Position numbers and translations under genes: made by a program. DNA of 64,000 nucleotides from CALABS01 sp050260775 (lineage in GTDB: Bacteria; Pseudomonadota; Alphaproteobacteria; Rhodospirillales; Magnetospirillaceae), in assembly GCA_050260775.1 (NCBI GenBank), contig JBLNCP010000036.1:1-64000 (forward strand), read 5' to 3'. This document shows, in pieces, positions 33,678 to 41,767 of this stretch. The number at the start of each line of letters is the position of its first letter. Position 1 is the stretch's first letter. The notes under the pieces were generated by a model. It did no database searches and had not been told where the DNA came from. It worked only from the letters and a program-made list of their open reading frames with translations.

Positions 33678-35531
33678 TCACGCCACGACCGTGGGCTGGT
33701 TCTGGACGATGGCCTTGGGCCCGCACGAATCGACGCACATGTGGCAACCGGTGCACATGGCGGTGTCGATCTGGATGAACTTCAGCTCGGCCTCGACGCC
33801 GGTCTTGCGCACCTCCTTGGCGGTGCGCTTGACGGTGATGGCGGGGCAGCCGACGTTGATGCAGTTGCCGCAGCCGTTGCAGACGTCGTCGATCACCCGG
33901 TACGGCTTCTGCTTGGCGTAGAACTCGGACAGCACGCACGGCTGGTTGGTGATGATCACCGACGGCTCGGGCTGCTCGATCTCGTCCTTGATGGCCTTGA
34001 ACAGCAGCGGCAGCTTGTAGGGGTCGACCGTCTTGATGCGCTCGGGCTTGACGCCCAGCGCCTCGACCAGCTTGGCGAAATCGACGCGCGGGGCCTCGTC
34101 GCCGTGCAGGTCCTTGCCGGTGCCGGCATGGTGCTGGCCGCCGGTCATGCCGGTCGAGCGGTTGTCGAGCAGCAGGGTGGTGACGTTGCCGCGGTTGTAG
34201 ACGATGTCGAGCATGCCCTGCATGCCCATGTGCAGGAAGGTCGAATCGCCGATGACGCCGATGACCGCCTTGTCCTTGGTCTCTTCCGAGCGCGCCTTGT
34301 CCATGCCGAGGGCGATGCCCATGGAGGCGCCCATGGAGATGGTGGTGTCGAGCGCGTTCCACGGATGGCCGGCGCCCAGCGTGTAGCAGCCGATGTCGCC
34401 CGAGATCTGGATCCGCTTGCGCAGGCGCGACAGGCAGTAATAGACGCCCATGTGCGGGCAGGCCGGGCACATGGTCGGGGGCCGCGGGAACGGGTCGATC
34501 TTGGCGTAGGTGCTGGCCGGCGGCGGCTCCTCGCCGCGCAGGCCGTAGATGGCCGGCACCAGCACCGACGGCGACAGTTCGCCCAGCCGCGGCAGGATGT
34601 CCTTGCCGTGGATGTCAAGCAGGCCGGCCGCCTTGAGCTCGGTCTCGACCAGGGGCTCGGTCTCCTCGACCACCACCAGGCGATCGACGGTGGCCCGGAA
34701 GGCGCGGATCTTCTCGACCGGCAGCGGATAGGTGAAGCCCAGCTTGATCACCGGCGAGTCGGGGAAGCATTCCCGCACGCTCATGAAGGCCGGACCGGAG
34801 GTGACGAAGCCGATGCGGCGGTCGCTGCCGTCCTCGACGAGGTTGAGCGGCGAGACCTCGGCCGCCTTGCGCAGCGCATCCTCGCGGGCGATCTGGCGGG
34901 GCAGCATGCCCTTGGCGTTGGAGGGCGTCATCACCCAGCGCTTGGCGTCGAGGCGGAAGCCTTCGATGCCCTTGGGCAGGCGCTCGCCCACCGTCACCAT
35001 CGCCTTGACGTGGCAGACGCGGGTGGTCAGGCGGATGATGACCGGGGTGTTGAACTCCTCGGACAGCGAGAAGGCGAAGCGCGCCATCTCGTAGGCTTCC
35101 TGGGAATCGGCGGGCTCCAGCACCGGAACGTGGGCGAAGCGGCCCCAGTAGCGCGAGTCCTGTTCGTTCTGCGACGAGGACAGGCCGACGTCGTCGGCCA
35201 CCGCCACCACCAGGCCGCCGACCACGCCGGCCAGCGTCAGGGTCATGAAGGCGTCCGAGGCCACGTTCATGCCCACGTGCTTCATGGCGCAGAAGGCGCG
35301 CGCGCCCGACATCGAGGCGCCGATCGCCACCTCCATGGACACCTTCTCGTTGACCGACCATTCCGAATAGAGGTCGGGATAGAGCGAGAGGCTCTCCAGG
35401 ATCTCGGTGGACGGCGTGCCGGGATAGGCGGCGGCGACCTTGCAGCCGGCCTCCCAGACACCGCGCGCGATGGCGTCATTGCCGGACAGAAGCAGGCGGC
35501 TGTTGGCCTTGGCCTGGACCGCAGCGGACAT
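33678..35531 (-). CDS. iorA: Indolepyruvate ferredoxin oxidoreductase alpha subunit
   Basis: A 617-residue enzyme subunit. The N-terminal pyrimidine-binding half has AYPGTPSTEILE. The thiamine-diphosphate half has CPACPHMGVYYCLSRL and GDSTFLHMGMQGMLD. Two [4Fe-4S] motifs sit at the C-terminus (CNGCGNCINVGCP and CTGCHMCVDSCGP). It acts in anaerobic or microaerobic aromatic amino acid breakdown. A GAGGAG site lies upstream. It diverges from a CoA ligase gene across a 193-base promoter region. Confidence 0.96.
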   Translation of the reverse strand: MSAAVQAKANSRLLLSGNDAIARGVWEAGCKVAAAYPGTPSTEILESLSLYPDLYSEWSVNEKVSMEVAIGASMSGARAFCAMKHVGMNVASDAFMTLTLAGVVGGLVVAVADDVGLSSSQNEQDSRYWGRFAHVPVLEPADSQEAYEMARFAFSLSEEFNTPVIIRLTTRVCHVKAMVTVGERLPKGIEGFRLDAKRWVMTPSNAKGMLPRQIAREDALRKAAEVSPLNLVEDGSDRRIGFVTSGPAFMSVRECFPDSPVIKLGFTYPLPVEKIRAFRATVDRLVVVEETEPLVETELKAAGLLDIHGKDILPRLGELSPSVLVPAIYGLRGEEPPPASTYAKIDPFPRPPTMCPACPHMGVYYCLSRLRKRIQISGDIGCYTLGAGHPWNALDTTISMGASMGIALGMDKARSEETKDKAVIGVIGDSTFLHMGMQGMLDIVYNRGNVTTLLLDNRSTGMTGGQHHAGTGKDLHGDEAPRVDFAKLVEALGVKPERIKTVDPYKLPLLFKAIKDEIEQPEPSVIITNQPCVLSEFYAKQKPYRVIDDVCNGCGNCINVGCPAITVKRTAKEVRKTGVEAELKFIQIDTAMCTGCHMCVDSCGPKAIVQNQPTVVA

Positions 35532-35724
35532 GGGAACTCCTCGTCATCCTTAGGGAAAACGGTCTTTCGGGTGGGGGCGCCCAACCGAAGGGGTTAGAAC
35601 CTAACATCAACGCGGGCGCGACCGAAAGGGCCTTGACGATGGACAAGGTGGCCGTGGAACTGCCGATTGCCCCATTCGTGATAATGGGCTAAACCGCCCA
35701 TCCGAAGGTGCAGGGAGGCCTCTT

Positions 35725-37041
35725 ATGACCGCACTGGCGGCGGATACCTGGATGTTCCAGCCCGAGATCGAGCGCATGGACCGCGCGGCGCTGGCGCGGC
35801 TGCAGTTCGAACGGCTCAAGACGGCGCTGGCCCATGCCTACGCCAATGTGCCGCATTACCGCCAGCGCTTCGACGAAGCCGGGGTCAAGCCCGAGGACCT
35901 CAAGAGCCTGGACGACCTCCGGCGCTTCCCGTTCACGGTCAAGACCGACCTGCGCGACAATTATCCCTTCGGCCTGTTCGCGGTGCCGCGCGAGAAGGTG
36001 GTCCGCCTGCATGCCAGCTCCGGCACCACCGGCAAGCCCACGGTGGTCGGCTACACCGCCAAGGACATCGACACCTGGGCCGGCATCATGGCCCGCGCCC
36101 TGGCCTGCGCCGGGGTGCGCCCCGGCGACGTCGTTCACAACGCGCTGGGCTACGGCCTGTTCACCGGCGGCCTCGGCTTCCATTACGGGGCGGAGCGCCT
36201 CGGCTGCACCGTCACCCCGATGTCGGGCGGCCAGACCGAGCGCCAGACGGTGCTGATGATGGATTTCGGCGCCAGCGTGCTGGTCTCCACCCCTTCCTAC
36301 GCCCTCAACGTCGCCGAGGTGGCGGAGAAGACCGGCGTCAACCTGGCCGGGTCGCAGCTGCGCCTCGGCGTGTTCGGGGCCGAGCCGTGGTCCGAGACCA
36401 TGCGCGACGAGCTCGACCGCCGGCTCGGCATCCAATCGGTCGATTCCTACGGCCTGTCCGAGATCATCGGCCCCGGCGTCGCCATGGAATGCCACCTGCG
36501 CGTCGGCCTGCACGGCTGGGAGGACCACTTCCTGTTCGAGGTGGTCGACCCCGAGACGCTGGAGCCGCTGCCCATGGGGTCCGAGGGCGAACTGGTCATC
36601 ACCACGCTGACCAAGGAAGCCCTGCCGATGGTGCGCTACCGCACCCGCGACATCACCCGCCTCACCGACGAGCCCTGCGCCTGCGGCCGCACCCACCTGC
36701 GCATCCTCAGGGTGACGGGGCGCAACGACGACATGCTGATCATCCGCGGCGTCAACGTCTATCCCAGCCAGATCGAGGCGGTGCTGGTCGGCTTCCCGGC
36801 CATCGCCCCCCACTACCAGCTGATGGTCAGCCGCCAGGGCTCGCTCGACCACCTGACCGTCGAGGTGGAATCCGAGAAGGCGATGGGCGAGACCGAGCGG
36901 GAATACCTGGGCAGCAAGGTGCGCCACCACATCAAGTCGATGGTCGGCGTGTCGTGCGAGGTCATCGTGCGGCTGCCGGGCGAGCTGCCGCGTTCACAGG
37001 GGAAAGCGACGCGGGTCCGCGACCTGCGCAAAGAGGGCTGA
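35725..37041 (+). CDS. paaK: Phenylacetate-CoA ligase family enzyme
   Basis: A 438-residue adenylate-forming enzyme making arylacetyl-CoA from arylacetate, ATP and CoA. It shows the AMP/phosphate loop LHASSGTTGKPTVVGYT, SYGLSEIIGPGVA, YRTRDITRL and the C-terminal GRNDDMLIIRGVNVYPSQ. Length is typical of PaaK. No other paa ring-oxidation genes are nearby. The divergent iorAB pair makes the same class of product, so the gene may salvage free arylacetates (including indoleacetate or phenylacetate). Confidence 0.93.
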   Translation: MTALAADTWMFQPEIERMDRAALARLQFERLKTALAHAYANVPHYRQRFDEAGVKPEDLKSLDDLRRFPFTVKTDLRDNYPFGLFAVPREKVVRLHASSGTTGKPTVVGYTAKDIDTWAGIMARALACAGVRPGDVVHNALGYGLFTGGLGFHYGAERLGCTVTPMSGGQTERQTVLMMDFGASVLVSTPSYALNVAEVAEKTGVNLAGSQLRLGVFGAEPWSETMRDELDRRLGIQSVDSYGLSEIIGPGVAMECHLRVGLHGWEDHFLFEVVDPETLEPLPMGSEGELVITTLTKEALPMVRYRTRDITRLTDEPCACGRTHLRILRVTGRNDDMLIIRGVNVYPSQIEAVLVGFPAIAPHYQLMVSRQGSLDHLTVEVESEKAMGETEREYLGSKVRHHIKSMVGVSCEVIVRLPGELPRSQGKATRVRDLRKEG

Positions 37042-37108
37042 CGGCAAAGGGCTGTCGCCACAGCGGCAGCCCCCATATGAGCGGGAGGCATCAACGGAGC
37101 CGCCCGCC

Positions 37109-37996
37109 ATGGCCACCACGCCCACCTTCGCCCTGCCCCCCAGCTTCCTGGCAATCCGCAACACCACGCCGTCGGCGCGGTTCTGCGTCGCCGGCATCCC
37201 CTTCGACCTCGGCACCACCAATCGCCCCGGGGCGCGCCTGGCCCCCGCCGCCATCCGGGCCGCCAGCCGCATGCTGGTCGACGGCGACAATCCCGCCAAC
37301 TGGCGCGATCCCAGCCATTCGGACATTTCCGACATCGGCAATTTCGCGGTGGCCCTGGGCGACATTCCCGCCAGCCTCCAGTTGATCGAGCAGCAGGCCG
37401 CCGCCATTCCCCACCTCGTCGCCCTGGGCGGCGACCACACCGTCACCCTCGCCCTGTTGCGGGCCCTGACCCGCCGCCTCGGCAAACCGGTCGCCCTGGT
37501 GCATTTCGACGGCCATGTCGACACCTGGCCCGACAATTTCGGCCAGGCGCTGGCCCATGGCTCGGTGTTCTGGCACGCCATCGAGGAGGGGCTGGTCGAC
37601 CCGCAGCGGACGGTGCAGGTCGGCATCCGCTCGCCGGTGCAGAAATCCATCCACGACTGGACCACCGGGCGGGGCGTCACCGTCATCACCGCGGAGCAGG
37701 TCCATCTCTCGACCCCGGCGACCATCGCCCAGCACATTCGCGACATCGTCGGCAAGGGTGCGGCCTACCTGTCCTTCGACATCGACGCCCTCGATCCGTC
37801 GCAGGCGCCGGGAACCGGGACGCCCGAGGTCGGCGGCTTGTTCACCTGGCAGGCGCTCGGCATCCTGCGCCGGCTCGACGGACTATCCTGGGTCGGCATG
37901 GACGTGGTCGAGGTCTCGCCCCCCTACGACGTGTCCGAGATCACCGCCCTGGCCGCCGCCACCATGGCCTGGCAGTACCTGTCGCTGGTGGAGTGA
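37109..37996 (+). CDS. speB: Agmatinase / ureohydrolase
   Basis: A 295-residue member of the arginase-agmatinase family. Manganese-binding motifs are ALGGDHTVTLALL, VHFDGHVDTWPDNFG (DGHVD in place of the usual DAHxD) and SFDIDALDPSQAPGTGTPE. The DTWPDNFG form is typical of agmatinase/guanidinobutyrase-like enzymes. Agmatinase would give putrescine and urea, which fits the downstream ornithine decarboxylase and homospermidine synthase. It is 67 bases after paaK and may share its transcript. Confidence 0.85.
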   Translation: MATTPTFALPPSFLAIRNTTPSARFCVAGIPFDLGTTNRPGARLAPAAIRAASRMLVDGDNPANWRDPSHSDISDIGNFAVALGDIPASLQLIEQQAAAIPHLVALGGDHTVTLALLRALTRRLGKPVALVHFDGHVDTWPDNFGQALAHGSVFWHAIEEGLVDPQRTVQVGIRSPVQKSIHDWTTGRGVTVITAEQVHLSTPATIAQHIRDIVGKGAAYLSFDIDALDPSQAPGTGTPEVGGLFTWQALGILRRLDGLSWVGMDVVEVSPPYDVSEITALAAATMAWQYLSLVE

Positions 37997-38119
37997 CGCG
38001 AACGCATCCGGTCGGGTCCCCCTATGCGCACGATCGCGCGCTACCTCGTTTCGGGTATCTCCAAGGGTGGACGCCGCTTCGTTCCGCTTTCGGCCTGCTA
38101 ATAGCGTTCCATTGTTCGC

Positions 38120-38148
38120 TTGATGCCAATGGGTGGTGGGCGTATATA
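38120..38148 (+). promoter_or_regulatory. Promoter of the odc leader
   Basis: TTGATG (38120-38125) and TATATA (38143-38148) are separated by exactly 17 bases, a good vegetative-type promoter. A start near 38155 would give a 5' leader of about 275 bases before the decarboxylase start codon. Confidence 0.6.
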
Positions 38149-38189
38149 GGCCCCGACGCTTGACGCACGTGCCCATGGCCCTCGCGGGG

Positions 38190-38400
38190 GTCAAGCAACG
38201 ACGGACGCGTCCTTTTTGAGGAGCCGGTCATACAGTGGACCGGTACCCGAAAGGGAGGTGGACATGGTCGTAGCCCGCGGGAAGGACCGAAATCCCCGAC
38301 TGACATCGAGTATGTGACGGCGGCCGTCGCGGCATTCTTCCTGCCGCAATGACGCCGCCGAGCATTCGCCTTCGCCCGCGCGGCCACCCGGTTCGCGCGT
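38190..38400 (+). ncRNA. speF-type RNA leader of the ornithine decarboxylase gene
   Basis: This long leader sits directly before an ornithine decarboxylase gene, where alphaproteobacteria carry the conserved speF RNA motif (Rfam speF). Assignment rests on gene context, length and recall of motif-like blocks such as GGACGCGTCCTTTTTGAGGAG and GGACCGGTACCCGAAAGGG. The 3' part folds into a strong two-part hairpin: GGCGGC (38319-38324) pairs with GCCGCC (38354-38359), and inside it GCGGCA (38329-38334) pairs with TGCCGC (38342-38347). There is no U tract after it. Confidence 0.7.
38264..38317 (+). CDS. Predicted 17-residue leader peptide in the odc leader
   Basis: A short frame, MVVARGKDRNPRLTSSM, preceded by GGGAGGTGGAC, one of the better ribosome sites in the window, with 3-5 bases spacing. 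The stop codon lies 1 base before a large hairpin. This resembles attenuation by a leader peptide, as SpeFL does for enterobacterial speF, although the peptide is unrelated in sequence. Whether it is translated is an inference from sequence only. Confidence 0.5.
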   Translation: MVVARGKDRNPRLTSSM

Positions 38401-38428
38401 CGTCGCCGTCTGCCGTTTGGGAATTTCC

Positions 38429-39700
38429 ATGAGCCAGCTCTTCCACTCCTCCGCCGCCGTCGCCCGCCGCCTCCAGGCGTCCCGCCGCCCCGTTCGGGCG
38501 GCGCTGCCGGGACGGATCGCGACCGGATTGCCGACCGTCGACGACATCGTCCGCCGCGAGCTGCCGGCGGTGCCGCTGCATTGCCTGCGTCCGGCCGCCC
38601 TGACCGAGCAGGCCGAGCGGTTCGTGGCGCAGTTCCCCGGCCGCGTCCTCTACGCGGTGAAGTGCAACCCCGAGCCGGCGGTGCTGCGCGCGCTGTGGCT
38701 GGGCGGCGTGCGCGAATTCGATTGCGCCTCGGCGCAGGAGGTCCGCCTCGTGCGGGCGCTGCTTCCCGACGCCACCATCCATTTCATGCACCCGGTCAAG
38801 TCGCGCGCCGCCATCCGCGAGAGCTGGCAGGTTCACGGCGTCCGCGATTTCGTCGTCGATTCGGCCGACGAGATCGCCAAGGTGCTGGAGGAGACCGGGG
38901 CCGGCTTGCGCGACCTCGGCCTGGTGGTGCGCCTGGCCCTGCCCAAGGGCGGCGCCGTCTACGACCTGTCGGGCAAGTTCGGGGCCGAGGCCGCCGAAGC
39001 GGTGCGCCTGCTGCGGCTCGCCCGCGCCGTGTCGCGCCGGGTCGGCCTCAGCTTCCACGTCGGCAGCCAGTGCCTGGACCCCGATGCCTATCGCCGGGCG
39101 ATCGCCCTGGCCGGGCGCGTGGTCGCCGAGGCGCGGGTGAAGCTCGACGTGCTTGACGTCGGCGGCGGCTTCCCGGTCGCCTACCCCGACGTCACTCCGC
39201 CGCCCATCGAGGATTTCGTCGCGGCCATCACCGAGGCCACCGCAGCCATCGGCCTGTCGCCCGACACGGAATTGTGGTGCGAGCCGGGCCGCGCGCTGGC
39301 GGCGCCCGGCCAGTCCCTGGTGGTCCAGGTCCAGGCCCGCCGCGACAACGAGCTGTTCATCAGCGACGGCATCTACGGCAGCCTGTCGGACGCGGGGCCG
39401 CTGGGCTTCCGCTTTCCCTGCCGCCTGATCCGGATTGAGGGGGATGCCCCCTCGACGACGCTGGCGCCGTTCGCCTTCTATGGCCCGACCTGCGATTCCG
39501 CCGACCGCATGGCGGGGCCGTTCCTGCTGCCCGAGGACATCCGCGAGGGCGATTGGATCGAGATCGGCCAGTTGGGGGCCTACGGCACCTGCCTGCGTAC
39601 CGGCTTCAACGGATTCGACCAGGCATCGCTGATCGAGGTGGCCGACCGGCCGCTGATCGAGCCGGTCGCCCGGCCGCCCGCCGCGATCCGGGCGGCCTGA
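38429..39700 (+). CDS. Ornithine decarboxylase (fold III PLP enzyme)
   Basis: A 423-residue alanine-racemase-fold decarboxylase making putrescine. The PLP Lys is in VLYAVKCNPEP, the His stacking on PLP in SFHVGSQC, the phosphate-binding Gly run in DVGGGFP, and the catalytic Cys in YGPTCDSADRM. The C-terminal GAYGTCLRTGFNGF is typical of the bacterial ODC/lysine-ornithine decarboxylase group. Some relatives also use lysine. The ATG at 38429 follows GGGAATTTCC, a modest site. Expression is probably governed by the upstream RNA leader. Confidence 0.92.
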   Translation: MSQLFHSSAAVARRLQASRRPVRAALPGRIATGLPTVDDIVRRELPAVPLHCLRPAALTEQAERFVAQFPGRVLYAVKCNPEPAVLRALWLGGVREFDCASAQEVRLVRALLPDATIHFMHPVKSRAAIRESWQVHGVRDFVVDSADEIAKVLEETGAGLRDLGLVVRLALPKGGAVYDLSGKFGAEAAEAVRLLRLARAVSRRVGLSFHVGSQCLDPDAYRRAIALAGRVVAEARVKLDVLDVGGGFPVAYPDVTPPPIEDFVAAITEATAAIGLSPDTELWCEPGRALAAPGQSLVVQVQARRDNELFISDGIYGSLSDAGPLGFRFPCRLIRIEGDAPSTTLAPFAFYGPTCDSADRMAGPFLLPEDIREGDWIEIGQLGAYGTCLRTGFNGFDQASLIEVADRPLIEPVARPPAAIRAA

Positions 39701-39740
39701 CCAGACTACGCACAAAAAAGATAAGAGGGGATAATCAACA

Positions 39741-41150
39741 ATGAGCAAGCATGTCGCGTTTCCTGGCAGAATTGTCTTTATCGGGTTCGGGAGCATCGGC
39801 CAGGGCGTCCTGCCGCTGATCCTGCGCCACATCGAGGTCGATCCCTCGCGGATCACCATTGTCACCGCCGAGGAACGCGGCCACGACGAGGCCGATGAAT
39901 ACTCGATCCGCTTCATCAACCACGCCCTCACCCCCGAGAATTACCGCGACGTGCTGACGCCCCTGGTGGGCGAGGGCGACTTCATCCTCAACGTGTCGGT
40001 GGACGTCTCCTCGGTGGCGCTCGTCCAGTTCGCCCGCGAGCGCGGCGCGCTGTATCTCGACACCTGCATCGAGCCCTGGGCCGGCGGCTACACCGACACC
40101 TCGCTGTCGCCGTCGCGGCGGTCCAACTACGCGCTGCGCGAAACCGCCATGGCGCTCAAGACCGACGGCAAGGCCCCGACAGCGGTGCTGACCCACGGCG
40201 CCAATCCCGGACTGGTCAGCCATTTCGTCAAGAAGGCGATGCTGGACATCGCCCGTGACACCGGCGTTCCCGCCAGCGAGCCCGCCAGCCGCGAGGACTG
40301 GGCGGCGCTGGCCGAAAAGCTGGGGATCAAGGTGGTGCACATCGCCGAGCGCGACACCCAGGTGTCGGAGCACCGGCCCAAGCGGGTCGGCGAGTTCGTC
40401 AACACCTGGTCGGTCGACGGCTTCGTCGGCGAAGGCTGCCAGCCCGCCGAGCTCGGCTGGGGCAGCCACGAGCGCCACTGGCCCAACGACGCCATGCGCC
40501 ACGATTTCGGCCCCGGCAGCGCCATCTACCTGATGCGCCCCGGCGCCAGCGTGCGCGTGCGCACCTGGACCCCCACCGAAGGCCATTTCCACGGCTTCCT
40601 GATCACCCACAGCGAGGCGATCTCGCTGGCCGACTATTTCACGGTCAAGGACAACGGCAACGTCCGCTACCGTCCCACCGTCCACTATTCCTACCACCCC
40701 TGCGACGACGCGGTGCTGTCGGTGCACGAAGTGGCCGGCAAGAACTGGCACATGCAGCCCGAGAAGCGGCTGATGGTCGAGGAGATCACCTCGGGCGTCG
40801 ACGAACTCGGCGTCTTGCTGGCCGGCCACGCCAGGAACGCGTACTGGTACGGCTCGCAGCTGTCGATCGACGAGGCGCGCCGCCTGTGCCCGCACAACAA
40901 CGCCACCAGCCTGCAGGTGACCGTCGCCGTGCTGGCCGGCATGGTGTGGGCGATCGAGAACCCCGAGGCCGGCGTCGTCGAGCCCGAGGACATGGACTAC
41001 CGCCGCTGCCTGGACATCTGCATGCCCTATCTCGGGCCGGTGGTGGGCCGCTACACCGACTGGACCCCGCTGGCCGACCGCGGCCGCCTGTTCCCCGAGG
41101 ACATCGACCGCGACGACCCCTGGCAGTTCAAGAACGTGCGGGTGGTGTAA
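39741..41150 (+). CDS. hss: Homospermidine synthase
   Basis: A 469-residue NAD-dependent enzyme that joins two putrescines to homospermidine. The Rossmann start is IVFIGFGSIGQGVLPLILRH, followed by EERGHDEADEY. Conserved THGANPGLVSHFVKKA and the acidic pocket DTCIEPWAGGYTD are present. Length matches the bacterial enzyme (about 475). It lies 40 bases after the decarboxylase and is followed by an intrinsic terminator, so odc-hss is a two-gene unit. Confidence 0.96.
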   Translation: MSKHVAFPGRIVFIGFGSIGQGVLPLILRHIEVDPSRITIVTAEERGHDEADEYSIRFINHALTPENYRDVLTPLVGEGDFILNVSVDVSSVALVQFARERGALYLDTCIEPWAGGYTDTSLSPSRRSNYALRETAMALKTDGKAPTAVLTHGANPGLVSHFVKKAMLDIARDTGVPASEPASREDWAALAEKLGIKVVHIAERDTQVSEHRPKRVGEFVNTWSVDGFVGEGCQPAELGWGSHERHWPNDAMRHDFGPGSAIYLMRPGASVRVRTWTPTEGHFHGFLITHSEAISLADYFTVKDNGNVRYRPTVHYSYHPCDDAVLSVHEVAGKNWHMQPEKRLMVEEITSGVDELGVLLAGHARNAYWYGSQLSIDEARRLCPHNNATSLQVTVAVLAGMVWAIENPEAGVVEPEDMDYRRCLDICMPYLGPVVGRYTDWTPLADRGRLFPEDIDRDDPWQFKNVRVV

Positions 41151-41159
41151 GCGTTAACC

Positions 41160-41242
41160 GTCGTCCCGAGCGAATGCGAGGGACCTCGTCCGCCACCGAC
41201 GCACGGCCGGGTACGAGGTTCCTCGCTGGCGCTCGGAATGAC
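41160..41242. repeat. Interspersed intergenic element, copy B
   Basis: It opens GTCGTCCCGAGCGAATGCGAG, with GGGACCTCG, and closes GAGGTTCCTCGC with CTCGGAATGAC. The inverted ends match the element at 111-204. It lies between the hss stop and its terminator. Confidence 0.65.
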
Positions 41243-41255
41243 AATGGCCCAAACA

Positions 41256-41289
41256 AAAACCCCCGGCGCCCACGGCTGCCGGGGGTTTT
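41256..41289. terminator. Bidirectional terminator between hss and ferredoxin genes
   Basis: A perfect 12-bp stem, AAAACCCCCGGC (41256-41267) and GCCGGGGGTTTT (41278-41289), with a 10-base loop. It has A and T tracts on both flanks and can serve both convergent genes. Confidence 0.92.
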
Positions 41290-41307
41290 CCTTGCGCGAG
41301 CGCGAAC

Positions 41308-41547
41308 TCAGCCGTGCAGGGCCTGGTATTTGGCCATCAGCTGGTCGTGGGTCTCGGTGACGCTCTGGATGATGCAGTCGGCCGGGCACACCAGCTGGCA
41401 CTGCGGGCTGTCCTCGGCGCCGACGCACTCGGTGCAGCGGGCCTCGTCGATCAGGTAGATGACGTCGCCGGCGGAAATGGCTTCGTTGGGGCAGGCGGCG
41501 ACGCAGGCGTCGCAGCTGGTGCAGTCGTCGGTAATCTTGAGCGACAT
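41308..41547 (-). CDS. 2[4Fe-4S] ferredoxin, YfhL/Alvin type
   Basis: A 79-residue ferredoxin with two cluster motifs, CTSCDACVAACPNEAI and CTECVGAEDSPQCQLVCP. The insertion between the second pair of Cys is characteristic of the Alvin/YfhL group, whose clusters have very low potential. It is divergent from korAB across 220 bases, which makes it a good candidate electron partner of that enzyme. GAGAGGAACCACC precedes the ATG. Confidence 0.95.
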   Translation of the reverse strand: MSLKITDDCTSCDACVAACPNEAISAGDVIYLIDEARCTECVGAEDSPQCQLVCPADCIIQSVTETHDQLMAKYQALHG

Positions 41548-41767
41548 GGTGGTTCCTCTCCGTTTCCCCCGAGACCCCGCCATGCTCGCCCGCATGCGCA
41601 GGGCGGCACCCCGTAAGAGGGGCCTCGATGGACAGCGCGTATATCCAAAGCCAGGGGGTTTTGACAACTAAATTTCACGTTTTCCTCATGCAAGGGAGCT
41701 AATCTGTCCGCACAGGGCTGAACATGATCATATTCTGTTAAGCTGTAGCGCTGGCAGAGGAGGTCCG

